A DNA stretch of 64,000 nt, taken from Streptomyces sp. NBC_00178. Lineage in GTDB: Bacteria; Actinomycetota; Actinomycetes; Streptomycetales; Streptomycetaceae. The translations under genes and the position numbers were made by a program. Below the pieces are notes generated by a model. That model made no database searches. It was not told the DNA's origin and worked only from the letters and a program-made list of their open reading frames with translations. Shown one piece after another: positions 36,303 through 45,900 of the stretch (the stretch's first letter is position 1; each line of letters starts with the position of its first letter). The DNA is taken from the NCBI RefSeq assembly GCF_036206005.1, contig NZ_CP108143.1, forward strand, positions 2,542,001 to 2,606,000. The letters are read 5' to 3'.

Positions 36303-36338
36303 GGAGGGCCCGGTACGGATGTCCGTACCGGGCCCTCC
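36303..36338 (-). terminator. strong terminator after the thioester-domain gene
   Basis: A perfect 17-bp stem (36303-36319 with 36322-36338) has a TG loop. It lies 33 bases past the stop of the minus-strand surface-protein gene and upstream of ettA. Confidence 0.75.
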
Positions 36339-36370
36339 TTCGGCGCCCTCGGGCGCCGTACCGCTATGCG

Positions 36371-37846
36371 TCACTCACCGCTGGTCTGCGTCTTCTTCCT
36401 GCGGAGGAAGAAGACCGCGCCGCCGCCGAGGACGACGAGGGCGATCGCGACACCCGCGATGACGGGGGTGGCGCTGGAACCGCCGGTCTCCGCGAGGTCG
36501 CCCTCGGGATTCGGGGTGCTCGCGACGGGCGAGGGCTCGGAGCCACTCTGCGTCTCGGTGTCGTCACCCGGTGCGGGGGTGCCGGCCGTCTTGCAGTCCA
36601 GGACGCCCTTGAAGTTCTTGCTGAAGCCGCCGGGGCCGGTGATCGTGAAGTCGTACGCCTGGTCCTCGCCGACCGGGACCGTCACCGTGCGGGTCTCACC
36701 GGCGGGGATGGTGTGCTCGGCACCGGCCAGGGTGAAGGTGAACGGCTCGTCGCCGTTGTTGGCCGCGGTGATGTCCACGCCGCCCTTGGCGCAGTTCTTC
36801 TCCGCGGTCACGGCCGGGACGGCGCCCTTCTCGGCCCAGGTGGCGCTCGCCGTCGCGGAGACGGTGGACTCGCTGGAACCGGCGAGGATCATCGTCTGGC
36901 TCTTGATCAGCCCGGCGAAGACGCGGCCCACCGGCACGGAGGTCGAGGCCTGGACGGAGAACGAGGCCGAGCCGTCGGTGGCGTCCTCGGGGACGGAGAA
37001 GTACAGGTCGGCGCCGTCTCCGGCCTCGGTGACGGGCTTGCCGGCCTTGTCGGTGACCTGGACCCCGCTGGCGGGGGCGTCGGCGGGCGGTACCACCGAG
37101 ACCTGGCCGGCGTCGGTGTGGACGGTGATCGGACCCAGCTTCTCGCCGGCCTTGCCGGAGACAGCGGCCGGGGACAGCCCCACGGACGCCTTGGGCTCCG
37201 CGACGTTCTGGGCGTTCTCCTCCAGCCAGTCGGCGAGCTTCTCGGCGTTCGCGTCCTTGGCCGTCACGTCGGCCTTGTCCGAGAAGCGCCAGATGGCGAC
37301 CTGGGTACCGGCGGCGGCGGTCTTCTCGTCGAGCGGGCCGGTGCCGGCCTTCTCGGCGAGGGCCGCGAAGTCGTTGACCTGCGGGTAGGAGTGCTGCAGG
37401 ATCCAGCGCACCTTGCCGGCGTTCTCGTTGGCACCGAGCGAAGACTGGTCCCAGGGGGTCTCCGAGTACTTCGCGCCGTCCTTGGTGGGCGTGTGGAAGT
37501 CGATGCAGTACGTCTGGATGGTGCCGCCGCCGTCGACCTTCATCTCGAACAGCCCGGCGGGCAGCTCCTGGGGCTTCTTGCCCTCACCGGTGTTGAGCTC
37601 GGCGGTGCCGTAGGTCTTCAGACCCTCCAGCACGGCGACCGCACCACCCTGATGCTGGCCCGTCTCGTCCGCCGGCGCGGCCGTGGCGGCCGTCGCTCCG
37701 ACGATCGTTCCCGCGACGACCAGGCCGGTGGCCAGCATCGCCGCGGCCGTCCTGACCAGACCGCGGCCGTGGCCCTTGCTCAGGCCCCCTGGGGAGACCT
37801 CCGTCGACGCCGTCGACGCAGCGGATGCTGAAGACACAGAAAACAC
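36371..37846 (-). CDS. thioester-domain surface protein with LAETG sortase motif
   Basis: This 491-residue protein has a long signal peptide (hydrophobic core about 33-56). An N-terminal thioester domain carries Cys114 (TYCIDFHTP) and the TQVAIW motif with Gln182, the pair that forms an internal Cys-Gln thioester in TED/TQxA adhesins. A beta-rich stalk follows, then LAETG (451-455), a helix and an RRKK tail for sortase anchoring. LAxTG is the class E sortase motif used in Streptomyces. The thioester could bond covalently to a surface partner such as aerial hyphae, chaplins or host material (inference). GTG 37846 has GGAGGGG upstream. Confidence 0.87.
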   Translation of the reverse strand: MFSVSSASAASTASTEVSPGGLSKGHGRGLVRTAAAMLATGLVVAGTIVGATAATAAPADETGQHQGGAVAVLEGLKTYGTAELNTGEGKKPQELPAGLFEMKVDGGGTIQTYCIDFHTPTKDGAKYSETPWDQSSLGANENAGKVRWILQHSYPQVNDFAALAEKAGTGPLDEKTAAAGTQVAIWRFSDKADVTAKDANAEKLADWLEENAQNVAEPKASVGLSPAAVSGKAGEKLGPITVHTDAGQVSVVPPADAPASGVQVTDKAGKPVTEAGDGADLYFSVPEDATDGSASFSVQASTSVPVGRVFAGLIKSQTMILAGSSESTVSATASATWAEKGAVPAVTAEKNCAKGGVDITAANNGDEPFTFTLAGAEHTIPAGETRTVTVPVGEDQAYDFTITGPGGFSKNFKGVLDCKTAGTPAPGDDTETQSGSEPSPVASTPNPEGDLAETGGSSATPVIAGVAIALVVLGGGAVFFLRRKKTQTSGE

Positions 37847-37870
37847 AGAATTCCCCTCCGGGCGAGACCT

Positions 37871-37972
37871 TCACGCTTGAGGCGCGTGTGGGAGGTGTCT
37901 CGCCAGCAAACTCAAGTGCCGCATGAGTACGGGGGAATCGTAAGGATCGAACGAAGAGGCGTCCCCCGTCAT
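37871..37972 (-). CDS. possible 33-residue leader peptide upstream of the thioester-domain gene
   Basis: ATG 37972 to TGA 37871 encodes a 33-residue peptide ending 25 bases before the surface-protein GTG. The frame has only moderate third-position GC and no clear ribosome site. A TTATCT sits 6-11 bases upstream, so the message could be leaderless. GTAATCGTTAC, an 11-bp inverted repeat at 37997-38007, lies further upstream. It may be a leader ORF, or untranslated leader. Confidence 0.22.
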   Translation of the reverse strand: MTGDASSFDPYDSPVLMRHLSLLARHLPHAPQA

Positions 37973-38033
37973 GCCGTCAGATAAGCATTCCGACTCGTAA
38001 TCGTTACAGCTTTCATCGGCGCGCCCCCGTTGT

Positions 38034-38459
38034 TCAGGACACCGATGCCATTTCCGTGGCCGGTTTCTGACGATGCGTAGGCGCAATGAGTGCGGGGTCG
38101 GCTCTGGCCACCCGCCGGAAAGCGGCCGTCCCCCTGGTCAGATCGTGTCCCACCGCCACCGCCTCGACGTCCACGGACGTCTTCCACACCCCGTCGCGCT
38201 CCTCCTCCCTCACCTTCAGACGCCCGTGCACGACGAGCGGTTCGCCCACGGAGACGGATCCGGACAGATTCGCGGCGAGCGTGCGCCGGGCCCACACCGT
38301 GTAGAAGCTGGTGCGGCCGTCGGCCCAGCTCTGCCGTTCGCGGTCCCATCGCCTGGGCGTCACCGCCAGCCGGAACCGGGCCGTGGCCCCGGCCTCCGTC
38401 TCCCGGAAGTCCACCGGAGTCGCGCTGTTGCCCACCAGCGTCACCAAGGTCTCGTTCAT
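38034..38459 (-). CDS. ssbB: single-stranded DNA-binding protein, SsbB type
   Basis: This 141-residue OB-fold protein starts MNETLVTLVGNSATPVDFRE. It has the SSB core (FRLAVTPRRWDRERQSWADG; TSFYTVWARRTLAANL; VGEPLVVHGRLKVREEERDG). It lacks the long Gly-rich tail and the acidic DDDIPF-type C-terminus of SsbA. In Streptomyces the second paralogue SsbB acts in chromosome segregation during sporulation. It lies beside the sporulation dynamins dynB and dynA. ATG 38459 has GGGGGACGG upstream. Confidence 0.88.
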   Translation of the reverse strand: MNETLVTLVGNSATPVDFRETEAGATARFRLAVTPRRWDRERQSWADGRTSFYTVWARRTLAANLSGSVSVGEPLVVHGRLKVREEERDGVWKTSVDVEAVAVGHDLTRGTAAFRRVARADPALIAPTHRQKPATEMASVS

Positions 38460-38703
38460 TTCCGTCCCCCGTTTCCGTCGCGCGCCGCGCCGCACATTTC
38501 CGTGCCGCGCCGGCGCACCTCAGCGCATTCCGTCCGGCTTTCCGGCACAACGTCCGGCCTGCGCCGATGGGATGCGAAGACGCCCGGTCCGGCACGTCCG
38601 ACGCGCATGCCCGGCGCACATGTCCGGTACGCCTGTCCGGTGCGTCCGTCAGGTCGTGCACACCATCCTGGGCGGAAACGGGAAATCCCGCTGGGGCTGT
38701 GGA

Positions 38704-40779
38704 TTACCGGCCGGTTGTGGAGAACTCCGTCACCGTCACGTACCGCTCGCGCACCTCGCGGTAGCGCGCCAGTTCCGCCGCCACCGGATCGAGCACCCTG
38801 GCCCGCCCGCAGCCCGCGGCGGCTTCGCGCAGGCGCCGTTCCGCCTCCTGCCCGTACCGCCGTGCGGGGCCGCGCGCGGCGGCCGCGCACGACCATTCCA
38901 CGAGCGGCCCGCCGATCACCCCGGCCAGCATCACCAGAGCCGGGACGACCAGCCCCGGTTCGAGGAAGCCCACGATCTGCCCCAGCAGCCACAGGCCGCC
39001 GAAGATCTGGAGCAGGGTCATGGAGGCCTGTGCGAGCACCGCGGCCGGCCACCACGCGGGGCGCGGCGGTCGCGCCACCCTCGCGCCGAGACCGCCCGGG
39101 AGGGGCACGGCCCTCACCACCGCACCCGGTCCGCGGCCGGCCGGGACCGCCGGCTTCCCCGCCGCGCCCGTCTTCCCCGCCGCGCCCGTGCCGCCCGGAT
39201 CCACGGCCGCCGAGGCGGTGTCCCCGCCCCTTCCGCGGCCTCGCCCGGCCGAGGCCGCCTGCGCGTTCCGCGCCAGCTCGTCCAGTGCCTCGGGCAGGCC
39301 CTCGGCACCGCCCACCGCCGCCTCGCGCACGGCCTGCGCCCAGGGCGCCGGGAGGCCGTCCACCGCGTCGTCCGCCAGTGTCCGCACCGCCTGTTCGACG
39401 CGCTGACGGGCGGTGAGCTCCTCCTCGGGCGGTGCCAGGGCCTGGGCCATCAGGTCCAGGCCGCCGAGCTGCCGGGTGGACTCGTACCAGCGCCACAGAC
39501 GCAGCCACGGCGTTCCGCAGGCCCGCCCCGCGTTCCTGCGCCACTCGCGTTCCGCCGCCTGTCCCGCGGCGGTCGCACCGACGGCTTCGGCGAGCCGGTC
39601 GGTGAACTGTTCGCGGGCCCGTTCACCGAGTCCGGGCCGCCCCTCCGCGACGTACACCGGACGGAGCCGGGCCGCCGCCGCGTCGACGTCCGCGGAGAGC
39701 CTGCGCGCCGCCGCCGTGCGCTCCTGGACGAACCTGCCGAGGAGTTCGCGCAGGTCGGCCACCCCGGCGCCGGTCAGGGCGGACAGGGACATGACGGTGG
39801 CGCCCGGCTCGCCGTGCTCCCCCACCGCCATACCGTCCTCGTCCAGCAGCCTGCGCAGGTCGTCGAGGACGAGGTCCGCCGCGTCGCCGGGGAGCCGGTC
39901 GATCTGGTTGAGGACGACGAAGGAGACCTCCGCGTGCCCGGCGAGCGGCCGGAGGTAGCGCTCGTGGAGGGCGGCGTCGGCGTACTTCTCCGGGTCGACG
40001 ACCCAGATCACCGCGTCGACCAGGGCCAGCACCCGGTCGACCTGGGCCCGGTGCCCGGTCGCCGCCGAGTCGTGGTCGGGCAGGTCCACCAGGACGAGCC
40101 CCTGGAGCGCCTCGTCTGCCGGTGTGCTGCCCTGGACGGGCCTGCGCCGCAGCCGGCCGGGGATGGCCAGCCGGTCGAGCAGTCCGGCGGCGCCGTCGGT
40201 CCAGCTGCAGGCGATCGGCGCGGACGTGGTGGGCCTGCGCAGCCCGGTTTCGGAGATCTGGACGCCGGCGAGGGCGTTGAAGAGGGTGGACTTCCCGCTG
40301 CCGGTGGCCCCGGCGACGGCGACCACGGTGTGCCTGGAGGAGAGCCGCTGGCGGGCCGACGCCTCGTCGAGCACGCGCCCCGCCTCGGCGAGGGAGTCCC
40401 CGTCCAGCCGGGCGCGGGAGAGCCCGACCAGTTCGCGCAGGGCGTCGAGCCGGGGCCGCAGGGGGCCGCTCGGCAGTCCGTAGGCCTCGACCTGGGGCCC
40501 GGCCTCGTCCGGTTCCGTGTGCTCCCCCTCGGCCCGCTCCTTCGACGCCTCGGCGGCGCGGCGCGCGATGAGCCCGTCGTCCCAGCGCCGCTCGTCACCC
40601 CCGCCGGACCCCGCGGGCCGGTCGGACGCCTCGGGGGTATCGCCCGTCCCGGCCGGCTGGGTCTTCAGGAGGACGCCGGGGGCTTCGGGGGCACCGGCCC
40701 TCCCGCTGCCCGGCCCCGGTCCCTCCCCCTGTCCCTGTCCGGGTCCGTGGTCGCGGCCCTGGTCGGTGACGGCAGTCAT
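38704..40779 (-). CDS. dynB: dynamin-like GTPase DynB, membrane-anchored
   Basis: This 691-residue GTPase has a disordered acidic N-terminus (1-100), a G domain with P-loop GATGSGKS (157-164), G3 VDLPDHDS and G4 NQID, a helical stalk, and two C-terminal membrane helices ([39 protein letters not shown]). This fits S. venezuelae DynB, which with DynA stabilises FtsZ ladders during sporulation septation. ATG 40779 overlaps the dynA stop (ATGA). A 244-bp spacer separates it from ssbB and shows only short degenerate GTCCGG repeats. Confidence 0.85.
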   Translation of the reverse strand: MTAVTDQGRDHGPGQGQGEGPGPGSGRAGAPEAPGVLLKTQPAGTGDTPEASDRPAGSGGGDERRWDDGLIARRAAEASKERAEGEHTEPDEAGPQVEAYGLPSGPLRPRLDALRELVGLSRARLDGDSLAEAGRVLDEASARQRLSSRHTVVAVAGATGSGKSTLFNALAGVQISETGLRRPTTSAPIACSWTDGAAGLLDRLAIPGRLRRRPVQGSTPADEALQGLVLVDLPDHDSAATGHRAQVDRVLALVDAVIWVVDPEKYADAALHERYLRPLAGHAEVSFVVLNQIDRLPGDAADLVLDDLRRLLDEDGMAVGEHGEPGATVMSLSALTGAGVADLRELLGRFVQERTAAARRLSADVDAAAARLRPVYVAEGRPGLGERAREQFTDRLAEAVGATAAGQAAEREWRRNAGRACGTPWLRLWRWYESTRQLGGLDLMAQALAPPEEELTARQRVEQAVRTLADDAVDGLPAPWAQAVREAAVGGAEGLPEALDELARNAQAASAGRGRGRGGDTASAAVDPGGTGAAGKTGAAGKPAVPAGRGPGAVVRAVPLPGGLGARVARPPRPAWWPAAVLAQASMTLLQIFGGLWLLGQIVGFLEPGLVVPALVMLAGVIGGPLVEWSCAAAARGPARRYGQEAERRLREAAAGCGRARVLDPVAAELARYREVRERYVTVTEFSTTGR

Positions 40780-42419
40780 CGCTGCTTCCTCTCCTTCTGC
40801 AGTACGGACAGCGCGGCGATGAGCTCGGCCTGCGGCTCGGGGGCCACTTCGAGGGCGTCGAGCGGCGCGAGCCGCCGGTCGCGTTCGCCGTGCAGGACCT
40901 GCCCGAGGCAGGTGGTGAGCAGTGCCCCGCCCTTGTCGCGCAGGCGCAGCGCGCCCTGGGCGCCGATCCGCTCGGCGAGCTGCTCGCCGGCGCCCCTGGC
41001 CCTGCGTCCACCGAGCAGGGCCGCGGCGAGCAGTGCCGCCACCGTCTCCGCGTCCGGAGCCGCGTTGCGTTCGAGCAGCCGCGCCTCCTCCTCGGCCAGC
41101 TCCTCCAGGACCCGCCGCCAGCGCCGTACGGCCATGCCGACCCGGCCCTGGATGTCCTCGGCGGGACCCCAGCCGCCGGCCTCCCGCCCCGCGTCCTCGA
41201 ACCGGAAGATCCCGGCGGCGGGTTCGCGGCGCCAGGTCGTACGGATCTGTTCGTCCGCGGCGGCCACCGCGCACTGGAGCAGGGCCGTGAGGCTCTCCAC
41301 GAGGGCGTCCAGCAGCTCTCCCGCCGTGCTGTAGAGCGGGTAGCCGCGCCAGCGGGTGCGGGCGCCGCCCGCGAGCACGGCGCCGTCCTTGAGCCGCCGC
41401 CCGACGCGCGACAGCTCCTTCCCGTACGCCTCCTCGACCACGCCCGTCAGCCGGACGGCCGCGGCGTACTGGGCGGCGACCGCGGCGGCGAGTTCGGGCA
41501 TCCGTACGTTCAGCGAGTCGATGACGCCGGACGCCGTGCGCCCCACGGCCTGCTGACGGGCCGCCGGGTCCTGCGCCCGGTGGGTGAGCCAGGCCCTGAG
41601 CGGTGCCACGGCGGTGGTGGGCAGCAGCCCGCTGCCGCCTCCCGCGGACTCGGGCAGCTCCGGGATCGTGAACCGGGGCACGTCGCCCAGACCGGCCCGG
41701 GTGAGCAGGGCGGCGTACTGGCGGGACACCTCGCCGATCACCTGGTGCGGCACCCGGTCCAGGACGGTGACCAGCGACGCGTCGTACTCCTTCGCGGTCC
41801 GCAGGAGGTGCCACGGTACGGCGTCGGCGTACCGGGACGCGGTGGTCACCATGATCCACACGTCGGCGGCGCAGATGAGTTCGGCGGCGAGCACGCGGTT
41901 GCGCACGACGAGCGAGTCGATGTCGGGGGCGTCCAGGAGGGCCAGCCCGCGCGGCAGGGTCGCCGCCGTCTCCACACGCAGGACGGACTCGTCGTGGTCC
42001 CCCTCGCCACCGAGGTGGTCGAGCCCGTCGGGGTCCCGGGCCTGTCCCGGGGGCAGCCACACCCGGGTCAGCTGCGGCAGCACGCGCACCCCTGCGAACC
42101 AGTGGTGGTCGTCCGGGTGGCAGACGAGCACCGGGGTCCTGGTGGTCGGGCGAAGCACCCCGGACTCACTGACGCGGCACCCCACCAGCGAGTTGACGAG
42201 CGTGGACTTGCCGGCGCCGGTGGATCCGCCGATCACCGCGAGCAGCGGCGCGTCGGGGTCCTTGAGGCGAGGTACGAGGTAGTCGTCGAGCTGGGCGAGC
42301 AGTTCGGTCCGCGTCTGCCGGGAGCGCGGGGCTCCGGGCAGCGGGAGTGGAAGACGCACGGCAGCGACACGGTCGCGCAGGGCGGAAAGTGCGTCGATGA
42401 GCTGGGGCCGTACATCCAT
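40776..42419 (-). CDS. dynA: dynamin-like GTPase DynA
   Basis: This 547-residue GTPase has P-loop GGSTGAGKS (64-72), G3 LDAPDIDS, G4-like TVLDRV and a helical remainder. It lacks membrane segments, in contrast to DynB. In Streptomyces DynA and DynB form a complex at sporulation septa with SsgB and FtsZ. The start at ATG 42419 follows the conserved beginning [17 protein letters not shown]. No ribosome site is evident, so it may be leaderless; a GTG at 42428 is an alternative. Confidence 0.85.
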   Translation of the reverse strand: MDVRPQLIDALSALRDRVAAVRLPLPLPGAPRSRQTRTELLAQLDDYLVPRLKDPDAPLLAVIGGSTGAGKSTLVNSLVGCRVSESGVLRPTTRTPVLVCHPDDHHWFAGVRVLPQLTRVWLPPGQARDPDGLDHLGGEGDHDESVLRVETAATLPRGLALLDAPDIDSLVVRNRVLAAELICAADVWIMVTTASRYADAVPWHLLRTAKEYDASLVTVLDRVPHQVIGEVSRQYAALLTRAGLGDVPRFTIPELPESAGGGSGLLPTTAVAPLRAWLTHRAQDPAARQQAVGRTASGVIDSLNVRMPELAAAVAAQYAAAVRLTGVVEEAYGKELSRVGRRLKDGAVLAGGARTRWRGYPLYSTAGELLDALVESLTALLQCAVAAADEQIRTTWRREPAAGIFRFEDAGREAGGWGPAEDIQGRVGMAVRRWRRVLEELAEEEARLLERNAAPDAETVAALLAAALLGGRRARGAGEQLAERIGAQGALRLRDKGGALLTTCLGQVLHGERDRRLAPLDALEVAPEPQAELIAALSVLQKERKQR

Positions 42420-42736
42420 GGTTACCACATGTGAAGAATGCCCAATTTTGACGGCTTTTTGAAGCGTATAGGCCCCTCTGCGCGGCGGATCCGCTCCGGG
42501 GGACAGAGGGGACGAGTGGGGCGCAGGCATAACGAGTGCACAACACCCGGGGCGCGAGGCGCGAAAAGCGGTGCACGAATCGCACCTACCTGCGATTATC
42601 GGTTCGCTTCACCGAACCTCCACATCGTGCCACGCAGGTGAAGCAACCGGGACGAGGTCATCTGAGCCCTATCCTTGTCCCGGCAGCGTCGCGGATGGCT
42701 TGAACCCACGCCCTCCGGGACACCGGCCGACACCCG
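42420..42736. other. intergenic region between dynA and tRNA-Arg
   Basis: This 317-bp spacer is less GC-rich next to dynA. TATACG-like and TATCCT-like hexamers (about 42468 on the minus strand, 42670 on the plus strand) are possible -10 elements for dynA and the tRNA. Neither has a clear -35. No ORF looks real. Confidence 0.4.
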
Positions 42737-42809
42737 GCCCCCGTAGCTCAGTGGATAGAGCAGGCGCCTTCTAAGCGCTTGGCCGCAGGTTCGAGTCCTG
42801 CCGGGGGCA
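42737..42809 (+). tRNA. tRNA-Arg (anticodon TCT)
   Basis: This is a 73-base cloverleaf. Acceptor GCCCCCG pairs with CGGGGGC, D stem is GCTC/GAGC, anticodon stem GGCGC/GCGCT with loop CTTCTAA, and T arm GCAGG-TTCGAGT-CCTGC. TCT reads AGA/AGG codons, which are rare in Streptomyces. CCA is not encoded. Confidence 0.95.
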
Positions 42810-42829
42810 CACCGTCCGCAGCACTTCGA

Positions 42830-42854
42830 GGCCCTCCGATCCGGAGGGCCTTTT
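42830..42854 (+). terminator. rho-independent terminator after tRNA-Arg
   Basis: GGCCCTCCG (42830-42838) pairs with CGGAGGGCC (42842-42850) with a 3-base loop, followed by TTTT. It is one of the few hairpins in the window with a real T run. Confidence 0.8.
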
Positions 42855-42936
42855 CGCTGGTCGAAGGCACACCGCAGGGCGGCCCGTAGAGCGCGCGCAA
42901 GCACCGCCCCCGCCGCACCGGGACGCTGTGCGCGAA

Positions 42937-42968
42937 GGGCGGGCCGCCCCCGGAGGAGTGACCCGCCC
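42937..42968 (-). terminator. candidate terminator for the sedolisin gene
   Basis: GGGCGGG (42937-42943) pairs with CCCGCCC (42962-42968) around an 18-base loop, 20 bases past the minus-strand stop at 42989. The stem is short. Confidence 0.4.
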
Positions 42969-42988
42969 CTTGGTCATGTGCCGTTGCG

Positions 42989-45900
42989 CTACTGCTTCCT
43001 GAGGGTGAAGTTACCGGTCACCGTGCCGCCCTTGACGAGCTTCACCGTGGCCGTGGCCGGCGCGTAGCCGTCCTTGGCCGCGATGACGGTGAGCGGGTTG
43101 TTGCGGGTGTCCAGCCACAGCGCGTAGGTGCCGTCGGCAGCCGTGCGCAGGGTGTAGGCGGACGCCCAGCTGTCGATCTCGACGGTCGCACCCGCGATCG
43201 GGGCCGTGGTCCCGTTCGCCGCCTTGCCGAGGATCGTGCCCGTGATCTTGCCCCACGTCTTCGGCGGGTTCACGGTCAGCGACACGGGGAGCTTCCACCC
43301 GCCGTACGGCGTGTCCGTGCGGAACGCCAGCGACGCGCGGTAGGTGCCGGGCTGGGTGATCTCGGGCGCCGAGGCGTCGAGCGAGACCGTGAACGTCGCG
43401 CTGGCGCCCGGCTGGAAGGTCAGTTCCTGGGTGCTCTCGCTGAGCCAGGAGACGTCGCCGGTGCCGTCCTGGTCGTAGCCCGGGAGGTACTCGGCGTGGG
43501 TGGAGGGCCTGTTCGGGGCGTCACCGCCACCGACCTTGTAGAAGCCGAGGGCGCCGGCGCCGCGGTACGTGGCGACATTCGCGTTCGGCAGGGCCGTCCA
43601 CACGTCGGAGGCCGGGTCGAACGCGAAGCTCTGGTTGGTCAGCGCGTTGTCACTGACACCACCGGTGGATACGAGCTGACCGTTGGCCGCGGCGTACGAG
43701 GCGCCCCATGCCGCGACCGGCATGTCCGCGACCTGGCTCCAGCTGTCGGTGTCCGGGTCGTAGGAGTAGGCGTGCTTGAGCGTGGTCTGGCCCGAGGTTC
43801 CACCGGCGCAGTACAGCCTGCCGCCGATGGCGCCGCAGGACTGCCAGGCCACGGTCTCGGGATAGTCCGCGATCTGCGACCAGCTGTCGCTGCCCGGGTC
43901 GTACACGCTGCCGTTCTTGCTGCCGCAGGCGTCGGTGCAGCCGCCGATCACGTACAGCTTGCCGTCGAGGACCGCCGCGCCGGCGCCCGCGAAGGCGTGC
44001 GGGTTGGAGGCTCCGGTCGTCCAGCTGTCCGACTCGGGGTCGTACACCTCCAGCTTCGGGTCGGGGATCCCGGTCGACTGCCAGCCGCCGACGACGTAGA
44101 GCTTGCCGTCGATGAATCCGGCCGAGGGGCCCTCACGGCCGTCGGTCGCGGACGCCTTCTTCGACCAGGCTCCGGTCTCCGTGTTCAGGGCGTAGAGGTC
44201 GCTCAGGACACCGGATCCGCCGAAGCCGAATCCCGAGTACACCGTGCCGTCGTTCACGGCGGCGATGTTGCTCATGGCCGCCTGCGGCAGGTTGGGAGCG
44301 GTCTGCCACGTGCCGTCCGACGGCGCGGCCGCGGGAGCGGCCTTGGCCGCGGAACCGGCCGGTGCCTTGCTCGGTCCGGTCGGGTACGTGCCCTTGATCT
44401 TCTGGAGCGGAGCGCCCTGCTTCCGGTCCTGGGGCTGGTACTTGCCGGCCTGCTCGGACATCTTGAGCGTGGCGGGCGCACCGCCGGTGTTCTTGACGGT
44501 GATCTTCTGGGTGGCCTGCGCGCCCCAGGCGACCGTCTTGTCCACGGCCTGCGGGGTCACGCTCAGCCGGCCGGCCGTGAGGGTGAAGCCGGTGGACACC
44601 GCACCGTCGGCCGCCGTCCTCACGGTCTTCGACTGCTTGGTGTAGCGGCTCTTGGACGCGGTCATGCCGTGCTTGCCGAGGTCGGGCGTGAAGAGCGAGT
44701 AGAAGCCCTCGGACACCTCCGGGTCGTCCGGCGTGGCGACGGTCGTGGTCGTCACGCTCGGCTTGTCGTCGCTGGTCACGGCGGCACCCGTCACACCCAG
44801 GCCGGTGTTGGCGTCCGTCACGTCACCGACGAGCAGGCCTCCGGGGGTCGCCTTCAGGGTGCGCTCTCCGATGAAGACGTCGTCGATCTTCCACCACCAG
44901 CCGAAGAATCCGACGAAGTGGAAGCGCAGGACGACGTCCGGGGAGCCCGCGTACTCGTCCAGCGGGACGGTGATCTTCGAGGGGCCGTCGGTCGAGGAGA
45001 CGGTGGACCAGACGGTCTTCCAGGTCTCGCCGCCGTCGTCGGACGCGTCGACGGCGGCCTCCTGGCCGCCCGACGCCAGGTAGTCGGTGGCGAAGGTCGC
45101 CACCGGGTGGCTGTCGGCCGCGAAGCTGTACGAGGGGCTGATCAGCTGGGTGTCCGTGGTCGAGCCGGAGCCCGCGTTGTCGCTGTCGGCGATGGCGAAG
45201 GCCCCGGAGCCGCCGGTCGTGTTGCTCCGCGCGCCCGGGTCGTCGAACTGCCAGCCGGAGTCGGTCGCGTTGACGATCTTCCAGCCGTCGGGGGCCGTGG
45301 TGGTGGAGTCGAACGGCTCCGTCTTGCCCGTGTCCTTGACCGTGTAACCGGGTGCCGTGTCCCCGAAGGCGTTCGCCTTCACCGCGATGTTCGCGGTGAC
45401 CGGCTCGTCGTCCACGGAGATCTTCTCGCTCACGGCGCTGTATCCGCGGGTGGCCGAGGCGATGTTCAGGGTGTAGCCGTGGTTCTCGGGCAGCGACAGG
45501 TCGAAGGAACCCGTGGCCGGGTCCGTCCAGACCGGGGCACCCGGGACGCCCTCGACGGAGACCCGCGCGTACAGCGGCCAGCCGTGGCCACTGCCGTCCG
45601 TCACCTTGCCCGAGACCGTCTGGCTCGGGACCGCGGTGAGCGCGAAGTCCTTCGTCAGCGCCGCGCCGTCGGCGACCTCGACCGAGGAGACCGTCGCCGT
45701 CCTGTAGCCGTACGCGTCGACGGCGATGTCGTACGTGCCCGCCGGGACGTTCAGCTCGTAGGAGCCGTCCGAGCCCGACTTCGCGAGGTTGTCGCCGACC
45801 GTGACGGTCGCACCGGCGAGTGCCTTGCCCGTGCCGGCGTCCGTGACCTTCCCGGACACCTCACCGTGCGGACCGCTGCGGAACGCCTCCGCGCCGTTCG

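Noticed and set aside
38704..42060. A 1118-codon minus-strand open frame taken as one giant dynamin
   Set aside because: Its upstream part is antisense-free but out of frame with the conserved DynA sequence; the ATG at 40779 overlapping the dynA stop gives the proper DynB start.
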